This document shows, one piece after another, positions 8,949 to 17,521 of a DNA stretch of 64,000 bases (position 1 is the first letter of the stretch; each line of letters opens with the position of its first letter). The position numbers were made by a program, and so were the translations under genes. This DNA is from Mycobacterium sp. 050128. GTDB lineage: Bacteria > Actinomycetota > Actinomycetes > Mycobacteriales > Mycobacteriaceae. Below the pieces are notes generated by a model. That model did no database searches and had not been told where the DNA came from. It saw nothing but the letters and a program-made list of their open reading frames with translations. The DNA lies in NCBI RefSeq assembly GCF_036409155.1, contig NZ_JAZGLW010000001.1, forward strand, positions 1,798,001 through 1,862,000, written 5' to 3'.

Positions 8949-9644
8949 ATGGCAAAAGTCCTGTTCGTTGTCACCGCATCGAGCTACTGGACGCTGAAAG
9001 ACGGCACCCGACATCCGACCGGGTATTGGGCCGAGGAATTTGCGGCCCCGTACGACGCGCTCAGCCGGGCTGGCCACGAGATCGTGGTGGCCACGCCCGG
9101 CGGCACGGTGCCGTATGTGGACGTGATGAGCCTGCGGCCGTCGATGGCCGGCAGCGTGGAGATCGCCGAAAAGCTGGAAGGAATCCTGCGTTCCGCCGAA
9201 CAGCTGCGTGCCCCAATCCAACTCGCCAACGCCCGCCTGGACGATTACGACGCCATCTACTACCCCGGCGGCCACGGCCCGATGGAAGACCTATGGCACG
9301 ACGCCGATTCCGGCCGTTTGCTCATCGCGGCGCTTGCCTCAGGCAAGCCCTTGGCAATCGTCTGCCACGCACCGGCCGCAATCCTGGCCACCCGCCGCGA
9401 CGGCACCACGCCCTTCGCGGGCTACCGGGTCACTGCCTTTACCAACGACGAAGAGGACGGTGTCGGACTCCTCGAGAAGGCGCCGTGGACGGTCGAGGAC
9501 GAACTGGTTAAGTCGGGCATCGACTTCGTCAAAGGCGAAAAGTGGAAGCCTTTCACGGTGACGGACCGCAATCTCTACACCGGGCAAAACCCCGCCTCGG
9601 CCGGACCGCTCGCCGAAAAGGTCCTCGAAGTCCTGCCGCGTTGA
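8949..9644 (+). CDS. Type 1 glutamine amidotransferase-like protein (DJ-1/PfpI)
   Basis: 231 residues; ATG chosen after a GGGAAGTGA-type leader because it gives the usual MAKVLFVVTA start. The DJ-1/PfpI fold shows in GYWAEE (residues 25-30, conserved Glu), YYPGGHGPMEDL near 104-115, and the nucleophile elbow AIVCHAPAA with Cys139-His140. HchA-like members act as glyoxalase III/deglycase or chaperone; which applies here cannot be told. It is monocistronic and convergent with the MFS exporter gene 10 bases downstream. Confidence 0.85.
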   Translation: MAKVLFVVTASSYWTLKDGTRHPTGYWAEEFAAPYDALSRAGHEIVVATPGGTVPYVDVMSLRPSMAGSVEIAEKLEGILRSAEQLRAPIQLANARLDDYDAIYYPGGHGPMEDLWHDADSGRLLIAALASGKPLAIVCHAPAAILATRRDGTTPFAGYRVTAFTNDEEDGVGLLEKAPWTVEDELVKSGIDFVKGEKWKPFTVTDRNLYTGQNPASAGPLAEKVLEVLPR

Positions 9645-9653
9645 TCGCTCGGT

Positions 9654-11162
9654 TCAGGACCCGCAATTATTTCCGTTCGCAATGGCCGCGGGTGACGACC
9701 TGAGTAGTAGCCATACAGCAGCTGCCGACACCAGCAGGATTACCGATCCGACGCCCGCGGCGATGGCCAGGCCGCTGCTGAAGGCGTACTTTGCGGCCGT
9801 CACCACGGCGAGCGCCTGGTCGGCGGGAAGCTGCTTCGCCGCTTCGATGGCGCTGGGCAGCGAGTCCCCGGCATGCGCGGTGACCGCGTCAGGGGCGCCG
9901 GGCGGAATCGCCAGCGCGTGGAAGACGCCCGTCACGATGGAACCCAGTGTCGCGATACCGAGTGCCATGCCCAGCTCGTAGCCGGTCTCCGACACCGCCG
10001 CCGCGGCACCTGCTCGCTCTGGCGCAACGCTGCTGAGGATGACGTCGCTGGCCGCGGTGAAGGCCAGGCCCAGGCCGATGCCGAGGACAAAAAGGGCGAT
10101 GGCGAGGTGCGGGTAGGTGATGGAAGGCTTGATCATCGCGAGCGACGCCATCGCAAAACCTACCAGCGTCAGACCGATCGAGAGGATCGCGCGCTGCGAC
10201 GAATAGCACATCGCTACCCCGGCCAGCAGGCCGAACAAGGTCGCGCTCGCTGCCGCCGGCAGCTCAGCCAGCCCGGCTTTCAGCGGGCTGTATCCCATCA
10301 CCAGCTGGAAGAACTGGGATAGGAAGTACACCACGCCAGATAGGCCGAGCACCGCCAACAGGTTGACGACGATTACTGCCGAGAATGTGCGATTGCTGAA
10401 CAGTCGTAATTCGATCAGCGGGGCAGGCAGCCTGAGTTGTCGGCGGACGAACAGCGCGGACGAGGCAAGCCCGACGACCCCTGCGGCCACGATGTCGGCA
10501 CGGATCCCATGCGCGGCCCCTTCCTGGAGGGCGTAAACGAGTCCGAGCATCCCGACCATTGACAGCCCGACGCTGGGCATGTCCCACGGCCCAGGCGTTG
10601 GGTTGCGCTGCTCGGGTAGCAGCACCAGGCCGCCAACCAACAACACGAGGCTCACCGGGACATTGATCAAAAATACTGAGCCCCACCAGAAATGTTCCAG
10701 CAGAGCCCCTCCAATCACGGGACCTAACACGGTGCCTGCCGAAAACGCGGAGGCCCAAATACCCACGGCCACACTGCGTTCCCGTGGCTGATGAAACAGA
10801 ACGCGGATCAACGCCAGAGTGGACGGTGCCAGCGTTGCCCCGGCCACGCCTAACAGCGCCCGCGCGCCGATCAGCAGCCCAGCGGTCGGCGCGTATGCCG
10901 TCGCCACCGAGGCAACAGCGAAAGCCGTTGCACCACAAAGCAACAACTTTTTGTGGCCAATACGGTCACCGAGGCTGCCCATCGTGACAAGTAGACCAGC
11001 AAGCACGAACGAGTAGATCTCGCCGATCCACAACACCTGCGTTGCCGCGGTCCCGAGATCCCGACCGATGAAGGGGATGGCAAGGGCCAGTACCGTGCCA
11101 TCGACGCCGATCAGTAGCACCCCCAGGGTGAGGACCGCCAGCGCCGGCCAAGCGCGCGTCAC
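9654..11162 (-). CDS. MFS drug exporter, DHA2 (EmrB/QacA) type
   Basis: 502 residues from a GTG that overlaps the TetR stop as GTGA. The frame is open further upstream inside the tetR gene, but this start gives the normal DHA2 N-terminus (TLGVLLIGVDGTVLALAIPF). About 14 hydrophobic segments are visible, with motif A GSLGDRIGHKKLL between the second and third and the antiporter-type GVAGATLAPSTLALIRVLF stretch. It probably exports hydrophobic or cationic drugs by proton antiport. Coupling to the TetR gene indicates repressor control. Confidence 0.9.
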   Translation of the reverse strand: MTRAWPALAVLTLGVLLIGVDGTVLALAIPFIGRDLGTAATQVLWIGEIYSFVLAGLLVTMGSLGDRIGHKKLLLCGATAFAVASVATAYAPTAGLLIGARALLGVAGATLAPSTLALIRVLFHQPRERSVAVGIWASAFSAGTVLGPVIGGALLEHFWWGSVFLINVPVSLVLLVGGLVLLPEQRNPTPGPWDMPSVGLSMVGMLGLVYALQEGAAHGIRADIVAAGVVGLASSALFVRRQLRLPAPLIELRLFSNRTFSAVIVVNLLAVLGLSGVVYFLSQFFQLVMGYSPLKAGLAELPAAASATLFGLLAGVAMCYSSQRAILSIGLTLVGFAMASLAMIKPSITYPHLAIALFVLGIGLGLAFTAASDVILSSVAPERAGAAAAVSETGYELGMALGIATLGSIVTGVFHALAIPPGAPDAVTAHAGDSLPSAIEAAKQLPADQALAVVTAAKYAFSSGLAIAAGVGSVILLVSAAAVWLLLRSSPAAIANGNNCGS

Positions 11163-11701
11163 GGCCGACTTACCCCGCGCAGCAGCAGCTCGGTGACCAT
11201 ACCGGTGAATTCCCGATGGCCGGCACCCCCGACCGAGACCACCCACGCAGCGCCGGCCATCAGGTTGAAGAACGCCTCGGTCAGCCAGAACGCGTTCAGG
11301 TCGGGGCGGAATTCGCCTTCCCGCTGACCGCGCAGGAACAGTTCCCTGATCTCGGCGTCGATTTCCGCCCACGCTTGCTTGGGCTGATTGGTTTCGAAAT
11401 CCTGGCTCTGCGTATAAAGCAGGTTGAGGTACCCAGACACCGGTTGACAAGCAGCCACCAAGCGACGCAGCGCAGCTGCGGCCGAGTCATCCTGCACGCG
11501 TGCGCTTTTCAGCGCTTCGCACAAGTGGTCGGTCGCGAACTCGTCAAGGGCCTCGAGGAGCGCAGCGCGGCCGGAGAAGTAGCGATGCAGCGTCGCACGG
11601 CTGACGCCAACGGCCGCCGCAATCTCGTCCTGGGTAGCGTTCGGCCGCCGTCCGAGGAAGTCGGCTGCGGCGCGCAACACATGTTCACGATCCAGTGTCA
11701 T
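11159..11701 (-). CDS. TetR-family repressor of the adjacent DHA2 exporter
   Basis: 180 residues from the ATG at MTLDREHVLRAAADFLG; upstream in-frame starts would extend into the operator region. The N-terminal helix-turn-helix reads ATQDEIAAAVGVSRATLHRY (residues 22-41), followed by a helical ligand domain containing a Trp-rich stretch near the C-terminus. It is translationally coupled to the exporter gene and faces the FAD-oxidase gene. An 18-base palindrome 20 bases upstream of its start is the likely binding site. Confidence 0.85.
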   Translation of the reverse strand: MTLDREHVLRAAADFLGRRPNATQDEIAAAVGVSRATLHRYFSGRAALLEALDEFATDHLCEALKSARVQDDSAAAALRRLVAACQPVSGYLNLLYTQSQDFETNQPKQAWAEIDAEIRELFLRGQREGEFRPDLNAFWLTEAFFNLMAGAAWVVSVGGAGHREFTGMVTELLLRGVSRP

Positions 11702-11720
11702 GCTACGATCATAGCTCAGA

Positions 11721-11738
11721 TGAGACATATACGTCTCA
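11721..11738. promoter_or_regulatory. TetR operator candidate
   Basis: TGAGACATATACGTCTCA matches its own reverse complement at 16 of 18 positions (arms TGAGAC/GTCTCA). It lies in the divergent region between the TetR-exporter operon and the FAD-linked oxidase, the usual position for a local TetR site. Binding by this TetR is inferred. Confidence 0.6.
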
Positions 11739-11863
11739 AACAAGACAAAAGTACATCCGCGCATGGACGAAACGCCAACGGAAAGATCGTAAGAGCCGTA
11801 CAGTTTGTGCCACGGCCACCGAGGCGAGGGACTGCATGACAGAGCATTGCCGAGGTGACAGAC

Positions 11864-13231
11864 ATGACCGCATCCGCCAGCCGGCTCACCGGTGACGTTG
11901 TAGGTGCCGGTGATCCCCGGTACGAGGTGGCGCGCACCGGATGGAACCATCTTTACTCCCGCTACCCCGAAGCTATCGTCTTCTGCAGCAACACAACAGA
12001 TGTCGTCAACGCCCTTGAGTGGGCACAACACAACGATGTCGCCGTTCGAGCGCGTAGCGGGGGCCACTGCCTAGAGGGCTGGTCGGCTGTCGACGGCGGC
12101 TTGGTCATCGATGTCAGCGGGCTTAAGTCGGCCCAGATCGACGCGGTCTCAGGTCGTGCGACCGTTGGGGCGGGGCTTCTTCAACTGGAGGCGGTGACCG
12201 CGCTCGGCGCTCACGGACTCGCGGCACCGACCGGCACGGAAGGCACGGTCGGCCTGGTCGGCGCGACCCTCGGTGGCGGCTTCGGCCTGCTCACCCGCAG
12301 CCTGGGCATGGCAAGCGACAACCTGATGGCGGCCGAGATCGTCGTGACGGACAAGGGCAACGGGGCCAAGGCGATCACCGTCGATGACACCTCCCACGCG
12401 GACCTCATGTGGGCTCTGCGCGGCGCCGGCAACGGCAACTTCGGCATCGTCACCTCATTGACGTACCAGGTCCACCCGCTATCACACGTCACCTACGTGG
12501 TAGCGACCTGGGCAGGGCTCAGCGACCTACCTGAAGTCTTCGACGCCTGGCAACACTCGGCACCGAACACCGACAGCCGCCTCACTAGCCAGCTTGAGAT
12601 CCATTGCGGCGAAATCCAGTTGATAGCGGCTCTCTGCGCAGGGTCGGGCACCGAGGCGACCGAGCTGCTGGCGCCCATCCTGACGGTCGGAAAGCCTCGC
12701 ATAACCACTACAACCGCACCGTGGGCCGACACCTACGCCGACTTCCAGATACCCACTCCGGAGGAGCCCGCGAACTGGAAGTTCACTTCGCAGTTCATCA
12801 TTCAACCATTTCCGGCCGCCGCGATCGAGTTGATCGGTCGGTTCATGGCGAAAGCCCCGTCGCCGGATTGCAATTACTTCACCAACGCTTTCGGTGGAGC
12901 CGTCAAGACCAGCGAGCCCGCCGGCGGCTCGGTGTTCGCCCATCGCGACGCGTTGTTCTACGCTGAACCCGGTGTCGGCTGGGGCGTTCGCGGTGGACCC
13001 GCCGCCGATGAGCAGCTGACCGCGCGAGCACTTGCCTGGATTGCGGAGTTCAGCGAATCATTGCAGCCTTACGTGGCCGGAGCCTACGTGAACGTGCCGA
13101 ACGCGGGCATGGCTGACTGGGCCACGGCCTACTGGGGCGACAACCTCGACCGGCTGCGGGCGGTCAAGTCAAAGTACGACCCCGGCAACATGTTTCGTTA
13201 CGAGCAGAGCATTCCACCGGCGACATGCTGA
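11864..13231 (+). CDS. FAD-linked oxidase, berberine-bridge-enzyme-like
   Basis: 455 residues from an ATG preceded by GAGGTGA; a GTG nine bases upstream (11855) is the alternative start. The N-terminal PCMH/FAD-binding domain carries RARSGGHCLEGWS (the His is the usual covalent FAD site) and GATLGGGFGLLTR. The position that holds a second FAD-linking Cys in bicovalent members reads GTEGTVGLVG here, without Cys, so attachment is probably through His only. The C-terminal BBE motif (AYVNVPNAGMADWATAYWG, then KYDPGNMFRYEQSI) is intact. It oxidises an unknown alcohol or sugar-like substrate. It diverges from the TetR-exporter pair, suggesting shared regulation. Confidence 0.88.
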   Translation: MTASASRLTGDVVGAGDPRYEVARTGWNHLYSRYPEAIVFCSNTTDVVNALEWAQHNDVAVRARSGGHCLEGWSAVDGGLVIDVSGLKSAQIDAVSGRATVGAGLLQLEAVTALGAHGLAAPTGTEGTVGLVGATLGGGFGLLTRSLGMASDNLMAAEIVVTDKGNGAKAITVDDTSHADLMWALRGAGNGNFGIVTSLTYQVHPLSHVTYVVATWAGLSDLPEVFDAWQHSAPNTDSRLTSQLEIHCGEIQLIAALCAGSGTEATELLAPILTVGKPRITTTTAPWADTYADFQIPTPEEPANWKFTSQFIIQPFPAAAIELIGRFMAKAPSPDCNYFTNAFGGAVKTSEPAGGSVFAHRDALFYAEPGVGWGVRGGPAADEQLTARALAWIAEFSESLQPYVAGAYVNVPNAGMADWATAYWGDNLDRLRAVKSKYDPGNMFRYEQSIPPATC

Positions 13232-13402
13232 CCCAAGTACTGAGGGGCGATGAGGCCGCCGGTGCGGGGACTGCGACCTGTTCATCGTTTCGGCGGAGTA
13301 CCAGAAGGATTGTCCCGTGATCAGCTCTAACAATGCCGCGGCCCCGCAGCGCGAACATCAGGACTGGGGTTTGCGGCGCGATGCGTGGAAGGAGTGTGGC
13401 TT

Positions 13403-14197
13403 GTGAGTGGTTGGATCGTGAGCAACGTCCCGTCGTGGTTGCTACTACTCGGACTCAACGTCCTCATCGCAGGCGGGGCAGTGCTCGCCCTGATGTACGT
13501 TCGGCGCCGGTTCCCCGGAGTCAGGGGGGACGAGCGCAGCGAGGTGACACAGTTCGCCTTCATGTTGGTCGGCTTCGTGTACGCGTTCTTCACCGGTTTC
13601 ATCGTTACCGCGATGTGGGGTCAGGACAATGCCGCCGATGACGACATGCGGGTCGAGGGCGCGACGGCGGTACAGATGGCCGACGACCTCACCGTCTTCG
13701 ACAAGGGCGACCGGGACCGAATCCGCGGGGCGCTGTTGGACTATGAACGCGCGGCGGTAATAGAGTGGCCGCTGGTCGCACACGGCCAAACCTACCCTGC
13801 GGCCGGTCAAGCGCTGCAGCATCTCCGGTCTGCATACGACCAAGTCCAGCCGCGCACCGATACCCAAAAGACTTACCTCGCTACCTCTTTCGATTCCCTC
13901 CACAAGATCAGTCAGGCACGTACCGAACGGACGCTCCGGGCCCGCACTGACAACGGCCTGCCCTGGTCGATGTGGACAGTCTTCTTCCTGACCAGCGGGC
14001 TAGTCCTCGGCGGTGCCTTGGTTTACGGCGTCGAGAAACCCACCGTTCACTACGCGTTGGTCGCGACCGTGGGTGTGCTGCTGGCCACCGACCTGTTCCT
14101 CGTCGTGGAACTTGCCCACCCCTACATCGGCGACACCGCTACGTCCCCGGAGTCACTGGGCGCGGCTATCCAGTCCCTGTCCGCCCCGTCAGCGTAG
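13403..14197 (+). CDS. Membrane protein, DUF4239/bestrophin-like
   Basis: 264 residues. The GTG start was chosen because AAGGAG lies 8-9 bases upstream. Two N-terminal transmembrane helices (residues ~7-29 and ~48-68), a soluble helical middle with many charged residues, then two C-terminal helices (MWTVFFLTSGLVLGGALVYG and YALVATVGVLLATDLFLVVE) give the 2+2 layout of DUF4239 proteins, sometimes called bestrophin-like. Function unknown. No obvious operon partner; the upstream 170 bases hold nothing I can identify. Confidence 0.75.
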   Translation: MSGWIVSNVPSWLLLLGLNVLIAGGAVLALMYVRRRFPGVRGDERSEVTQFAFMLVGFVYAFFTGFIVTAMWGQDNAADDDMRVEGATAVQMADDLTVFDKGDRDRIRGALLDYERAAVIEWPLVAHGQTYPAAGQALQHLRSAYDQVQPRTDTQKTYLATSFDSLHKISQARTERTLRARTDNGLPWSMWTVFFLTSGLVLGGALVYGVEKPTVHYALVATVGVLLATDLFLVVELAHPYIGDTATSPESLGAAIQSLSAPSA

Positions 14198-14615
14198 TCG
14201 GGCAGGTTGACAGGGCGTTACTTCGGTCGAGTAAGTCAAATACAAAACCTATCAAAATTTTTCGTCGCACGTTCCCCGAATTATGCACTCTCACAATGGT
14301 TTGAAAACCACGGCGGCGGCGCCTTCCCGGCGTTGGCGTGCAATGGCGTTCATGGTTGCGCAGGCATCTCCGATTGCCTGGGCCCGCACTGCAAGGCTCG
14401 ATATCGTGAACACCACCTCAAATTCCACGTAAAGCGGAACACAGCCCCTGCCTGTCGAATAGTCTCTACCTAGGTGTGGGCGCACCCCCACTGCCGGGAA
14501 CTCCGGCTCCGCCCTGAGCGGTCTTCGAAACAGTCGTAGAAAAACTGTCCGACTCGCGGGGGAGGTCCCACCTGGAGGGCGGCCCACCCCGGGCGGCGAC
14601 CACAAAGGAAACTTC
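14198..14615. other. Intergenic stretch without a supported gene
   Basis: About 418 bases. An AT-rich patch near 14235-14265 (CAAAATTTTT) may be a promoter or old junction. A minus-strand open frame across it is Arg/Pro-rich at its start and has no ribosome site or recognisable domain. AAAGGAAACTTC just before 14616 serves the next gene. Confidence 0.5.
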
Positions 14616-14879
14616 ATGACCACCACTCACCACATCGGCCGCACCACTGCGCCCAAACTGAAAATATTGGCCGCCAGAGCCGTTCTCGCCGGCGGGTTGG
14701 GGATGGCTGCTACAGGACTGACCGCGGCAATCGCCAATGCAGACCCCGCACCGCCCAACACCCCTGGCCCAGCCCCGACGATCACCGCCACCCTGCACCC
14801 GCCCGCTCCGCGCGGAGAATCAGGCCTGTGTAACCGTGACACGATCCCGCGTGACCAGCCCCCGCCCTTGAACTGCTAG
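14616..14879 (+). CDS. Small secreted proline-rich protein
   Basis: 87 residues. A signal peptide is clear: basic N-region (HHIGRTTAPKLK), hydrophobic core (AVLAGGLGMAATGLTAAIA), and an ANA cleavage site before DPAPP near residue 43. The mature part is only ~44 residues, rich in Pro, with two cysteines close to the C-terminus (GLCNRDTIP and the terminal PLNC) that could form a disulfide. AAAGGAAAC precedes the ATG. Mycobacteria carry many small exported proteins of this kind without known function; I do not recognise the family. Confidence 0.65.
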   Translation: MTTTHHIGRTTAPKLKILAARAVLAGGLGMAATGLTAAIANADPAPPNTPGPAPTITATLHPPAPRGESGLCNRDTIPRDQPPPLNC

Positions 14880-14950
14880 GACAACTGGCGCCGCACCACC
14901 GAGCGTTTTGGTGGCGCTCGCGTTGCGTCGACGACCGCGTGCGCCATCGG

Positions 14951-15619
14951 TCACTTCGGTATGCCGTAGCCACCGCGGAGGTCGGTGTGGGCGGCTTTCA
15001 ACAAGCGGTTGCACAGCTCCACCAGCGCGTCGACGTCAAGGGCCGACTCATCGCCGAGTTGTTTGAGAAACGAAGCTTCTTCGTCCTTGAGCGCAGACCA
15101 CTTTCGCTTCCGTTCGATCATCGCCTCATCGCTATTTTGAGCAACGTCGACGGCGGATTGGAGTTGCTCCTTGCACGCATCCAGTTGCGTCAGCGAGTAG
15201 CCATGCTCGCGGAATTGGCGGTCCCATTCGTCGAGGATCAATTCGGTGAGGTCACGAACCGGCTCGGCGGCGTAGATCATCAACTCGGCGACTCCGTCGT
15301 CGAGGCCCAGCCGTGCGCGGAATTCGTACAACTCTCTGGTGGCCGCCGCCCGCCTCCGGCTGATGCTCTCTTCAGTGACTTCGGTGCCCGCGAGGGGTTC
15401 TGCCCCGCGCTTGAGATGAAGGGTTGCGGAGATGAGACGCTTCAGCACGGCCTTCTTGTCCTCCCCGGCCCGCTTCTCGTAGTCGAGGACCAGCTGGTGG
15501 TCTCGGTCCTCTCGCTTGGTTTTGGCGTCGATGCGCTTCGTCCAGATCGCCACCGTCGCAGTTGACAGAACGGACGCGACCGGCACGAGAGTGGTCGACA
15601 GCAAGGTCTCCCAACTCAT
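14951..15619 (-). CDS. Hypothetical protein with one N-terminal membrane helix and charged helical body
   Basis: 222 residues. Residues ~5-27 (TLLSTTLVPVASVLSTATVA) are a probable membrane anchor. The rest is highly charged and predicted helical (RIDAKTKREDRDHQLVLDYE, later AMIERKRKWSALKDEEASFL), suggesting a coiled-coil body. No catalytic motif seen, and I do not recognise the family. It is alone on its strand, divergent from the Rieske cluster with ~290 bases between. Confidence 0.65.
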   Translation of the reverse strand: MSWETLLSTTLVPVASVLSTATVAIWTKRIDAKTKREDRDHQLVLDYEKRAGEDKKAVLKRLISATLHLKRGAEPLAGTEVTEESISRRRAAATRELYEFRARLGLDDGVAELMIYAAEPVRDLTELILDEWDRQFREHGYSLTQLDACKEQLQSAVDVAQNSDEAMIERKRKWSALKDEEASFLKQLGDESALDVDALVELCNRLLKAAHTDLRGGYGIPK

Positions 15620-15829
15620 GGCACTACCGCCAGTCTTCCTGGCGCGTACGCTGACGCGTCTGTCCGCGTGTGCACCCGGACGTGCTCATTTCCACGTGGC
15701 TCAGTCTGCCTGACCGGGCCGTAGTCCACGAGGGGTTTGTGGTCTCGTCGTCATTTGGGCTGCTCCGTCACACGCCTGGAGAGGCCGTAACCGCTGAAAT
15801 CGTCCACCGGGCCGGCCCGAGGCAGCAAT

Positions 15830-15845
15830 ATCAACTACTTGTGAT
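15830..15845. promoter_or_regulatory. Possible MarR half-site upstream of oxygenase cluster A
   Basis: ATCAACTACTTGTGAT is AT-rich, roughly palindromic at its ends, and contains ACTACTTG, close to the AGTACTTGA repeat found before the ferredoxin gene. It lies 63 bases before the first Rieske gene. Weak on its own; worth noting only because of the shared core. Confidence 0.25.
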
Positions 15846-15908
15846 TAGCGGTTCGAGGAGATACCGTCGGCCCCGACGGAGTCCTACCTACCGGACAGGA
15901 GTGCGGTC

Positions 15909-17186
15909 ATGCCTCGATTTCCCAAGCCGGCGGAGGGGAGCTGGACCCAGCATTACCCCGAACTGGGTACCGCGCCGGTGTCTTACGAGGATTCCATCAA
16001 CCCGCAGATCCACGACCTGGAGCGGGAGGCCATCTTCAAACGCGCCTGGCTGAATGTCGGTCGCGTTGAACAGGTTCCGCGTAAAGGCAGCTACTTCACC
16101 AAAGAGCTCAAGGTCGTCAACACCTCAATCATCTTGGTGCGCACGGGCTCTGGCGAGGTCAAGGCGTATCACAACATCTGCCGGCACCGTGGCAACAAGT
16201 TGGTGTGGAACGACATGCCACTCGAGGAGACCAGTGGAGTGTGCAGGCAATTCACCTGCAAATACCACGCCTGGCGTTACGACCTGGACGGCAACCTGAC
16301 CTTCGTCCAACAGGAGGAGGAGTTCTTCGACCTCGCCAAGAGCCGCTACGGACTGGTGTCGGTGCACTGCGAGGTCTGGGAAGGCTTCATCTTCGTCAAC
16401 TTCGCGAAGCAGCCCGAGCAGTCGTTGCGTGAGTTTTTGGGGCCGATGGTGCTCGGGCTGGAGGGCTACCCCTTCGACAAGCTGACCTCGCGGTTCAGCT
16501 ATCGCGCGGAGGTGAAGGCGAACTGGAAGCTGTACATGGACGCGTTCCAGGAGTTCTATCACGCGCCGGTGCTGCACGCGAACCAGTCGCCGACCGCGTA
16601 TTCAAAGGCGGCCGCCGAGGCGGGTTTCGAGGCGCCGCATTACCGTCTGGACGGCCCACACCGGCTGGTCAGCACATCGGGCATTCGGGCCTGGGAGATG
16701 GCCGACGAGATGCGCAAGCCGATGGAGGACATCTGCCAGAGCGGACTGTTCGGACCGTGGGAGAAGCCGGACCTGGGCGAGATGCCGCCGGGGCTCAATC
16801 CCGCGAAATGCGACCCCTGGGGCCTGGATTCGTTCCAACTGTTCCCCAACTTCGTCATGCTGTTCTGGGGGCAGGGCTGGTACCTGACCTACCATTACTG
16901 GCCGACGTCGTACAACAGCCACATCTTCGAGGGGTCGCTGTATTTCCCGCAGCCGCGCACCCCGCGTGACCGCGTCGCCCAGGAACTGGCGGCGGTGACG
17001 TTCAAGGAATACGGCCTGCAGGACGCCAATACCTTGGAAGCGACCCAGTCGATGATCGAGTCCCGGGTGCTGGACCGGTTCCTGCTGTGCGACCAAGAGA
17101 TCCTGATCCGGCACCTGCACAAGGAGACCGCGGCATGGATCGAGGAGTATCGCCGCACCACCGAGGCATCGAAGGCGCGGGTGTGA
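15909..17186 (+). CDS. Rieske non-heme iron oxygenase, alpha subunit (copy 1)
   Basis: 425 residues. The Rieske domain has CRH at 91-93 and CKYH at 117-120, with 23 residues between His93 and Cys117; classical members have about 15-17. An extra Cys112 sits in that loop. The catalytic domain has NWKLYMDAFQEFYHAPVLH with Asp211 as the electron-bridging residue and His218/His223 as iron ligands; Asp372 (LQDANTLEATQ) is the likely third ligand. It would hydroxylate or demethylate an unknown substrate using O2. The stop overlaps the GTG of a small companion gene. A [2Fe-2S] ferredoxin lies in the same operon; no ferredoxin reductase is visible. Copy 2 (20377-21639) is a close paralogue. Confidence 0.92.
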   Translation: MPRFPKPAEGSWTQHYPELGTAPVSYEDSINPQIHDLEREAIFKRAWLNVGRVEQVPRKGSYFTKELKVVNTSIILVRTGSGEVKAYHNICRHRGNKLVWNDMPLEETSGVCRQFTCKYHAWRYDLDGNLTFVQQEEEFFDLAKSRYGLVSVHCEVWEGFIFVNFAKQPEQSLREFLGPMVLGLEGYPFDKLTSRFSYRAEVKANWKLYMDAFQEFYHAPVLHANQSPTAYSKAAAEAGFEAPHYRLDGPHRLVSTSGIRAWEMADEMRKPMEDICQSGLFGPWEKPDLGEMPPGLNPAKCDPWGLDSFQLFPNFVMLFWGQGWYLTYHYWPTSYNSHIFEGSLYFPQPRTPRDRVAQELAAVTFKEYGLQDANTLEATQSMIESRVLDRFLLCDQEILIRHLHKETAAWIEEYRRTTEASKARV

Positions 17187-17521
17187 CCGCGATGTCTACC
17201 TTGCTGCCAACGGAATTCGCTGACCTCGAGGCCTTTACGGAATGGTGTCTGCCGACCGAACCGGAGCGCTACGCCAAGCGGCTGGCCAGCTCGATGACCG
17301 AGATGAAGGCCTTCTACGACGCGATCACGCCGCGCGCGGAGGAGGCCCTGTCCTACTGCGACAAGTTCCCGCTCGACGACCTGCCGGAAGATGTCCTCAA
17401 TCTGATGCACCTGCTGTACTCGATGATCATGGTGTCGTTTCCGGTGGAGTGCTGGAAGCAGCCGCGCGTTCCCGACTCCGGCGCCGCGTCGCTTGACTGC
17501 GTGTCCGAGCCCGTTCCATGA
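17183..17521 (+). CDS. Small helical Rieske-companion protein (copy 1)
   Basis: 112 residues from a GTG overlapping the Rieske stop (GTGA). This start lines up residue for residue with the ATG of copy 2; an internal ATG at 17192 is the alternative. Shared features of the three copies in the window are FADLE near the N-terminus, a Trp ~9 residues later, FYDAITPRAEEALSY in the middle, an LP(E/D) turn, and LMHLLYSMIMVS towards the C-terminus. All helical, no signal peptide, no metal motif. Each copy directly follows a Rieske alpha gene, so it may be an assembly, specificity or small-subunit partner; classical beta subunits are longer and unrelated by eye. Confidence 0.82.
   Translation: MTAMSTLLPTEFADLEAFTEWCLPTEPERYAKRLASSMTEMKAFYDAITPRAEEALSYCDKFPLDDLPEDVLNLMHLLYSMIMVSFPVECWKQPRVPDSGAASLDCVSEPVP

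Noticed and set aside
14291..14626. 111-codon minus-strand frame in the 14.2-14.6 kb gap
   Set aside because: No ribosome site, first half Pro/Arg-rich, no recognised domain; overlaps the start of the secreted protein.
15865..15882. CCGTCGG/CCGACGG hairpin before the first Rieske gene as a terminator
   Set aside because: No U-tract and too close to the downstream ribosome site; may be chance in GC-rich DNA.
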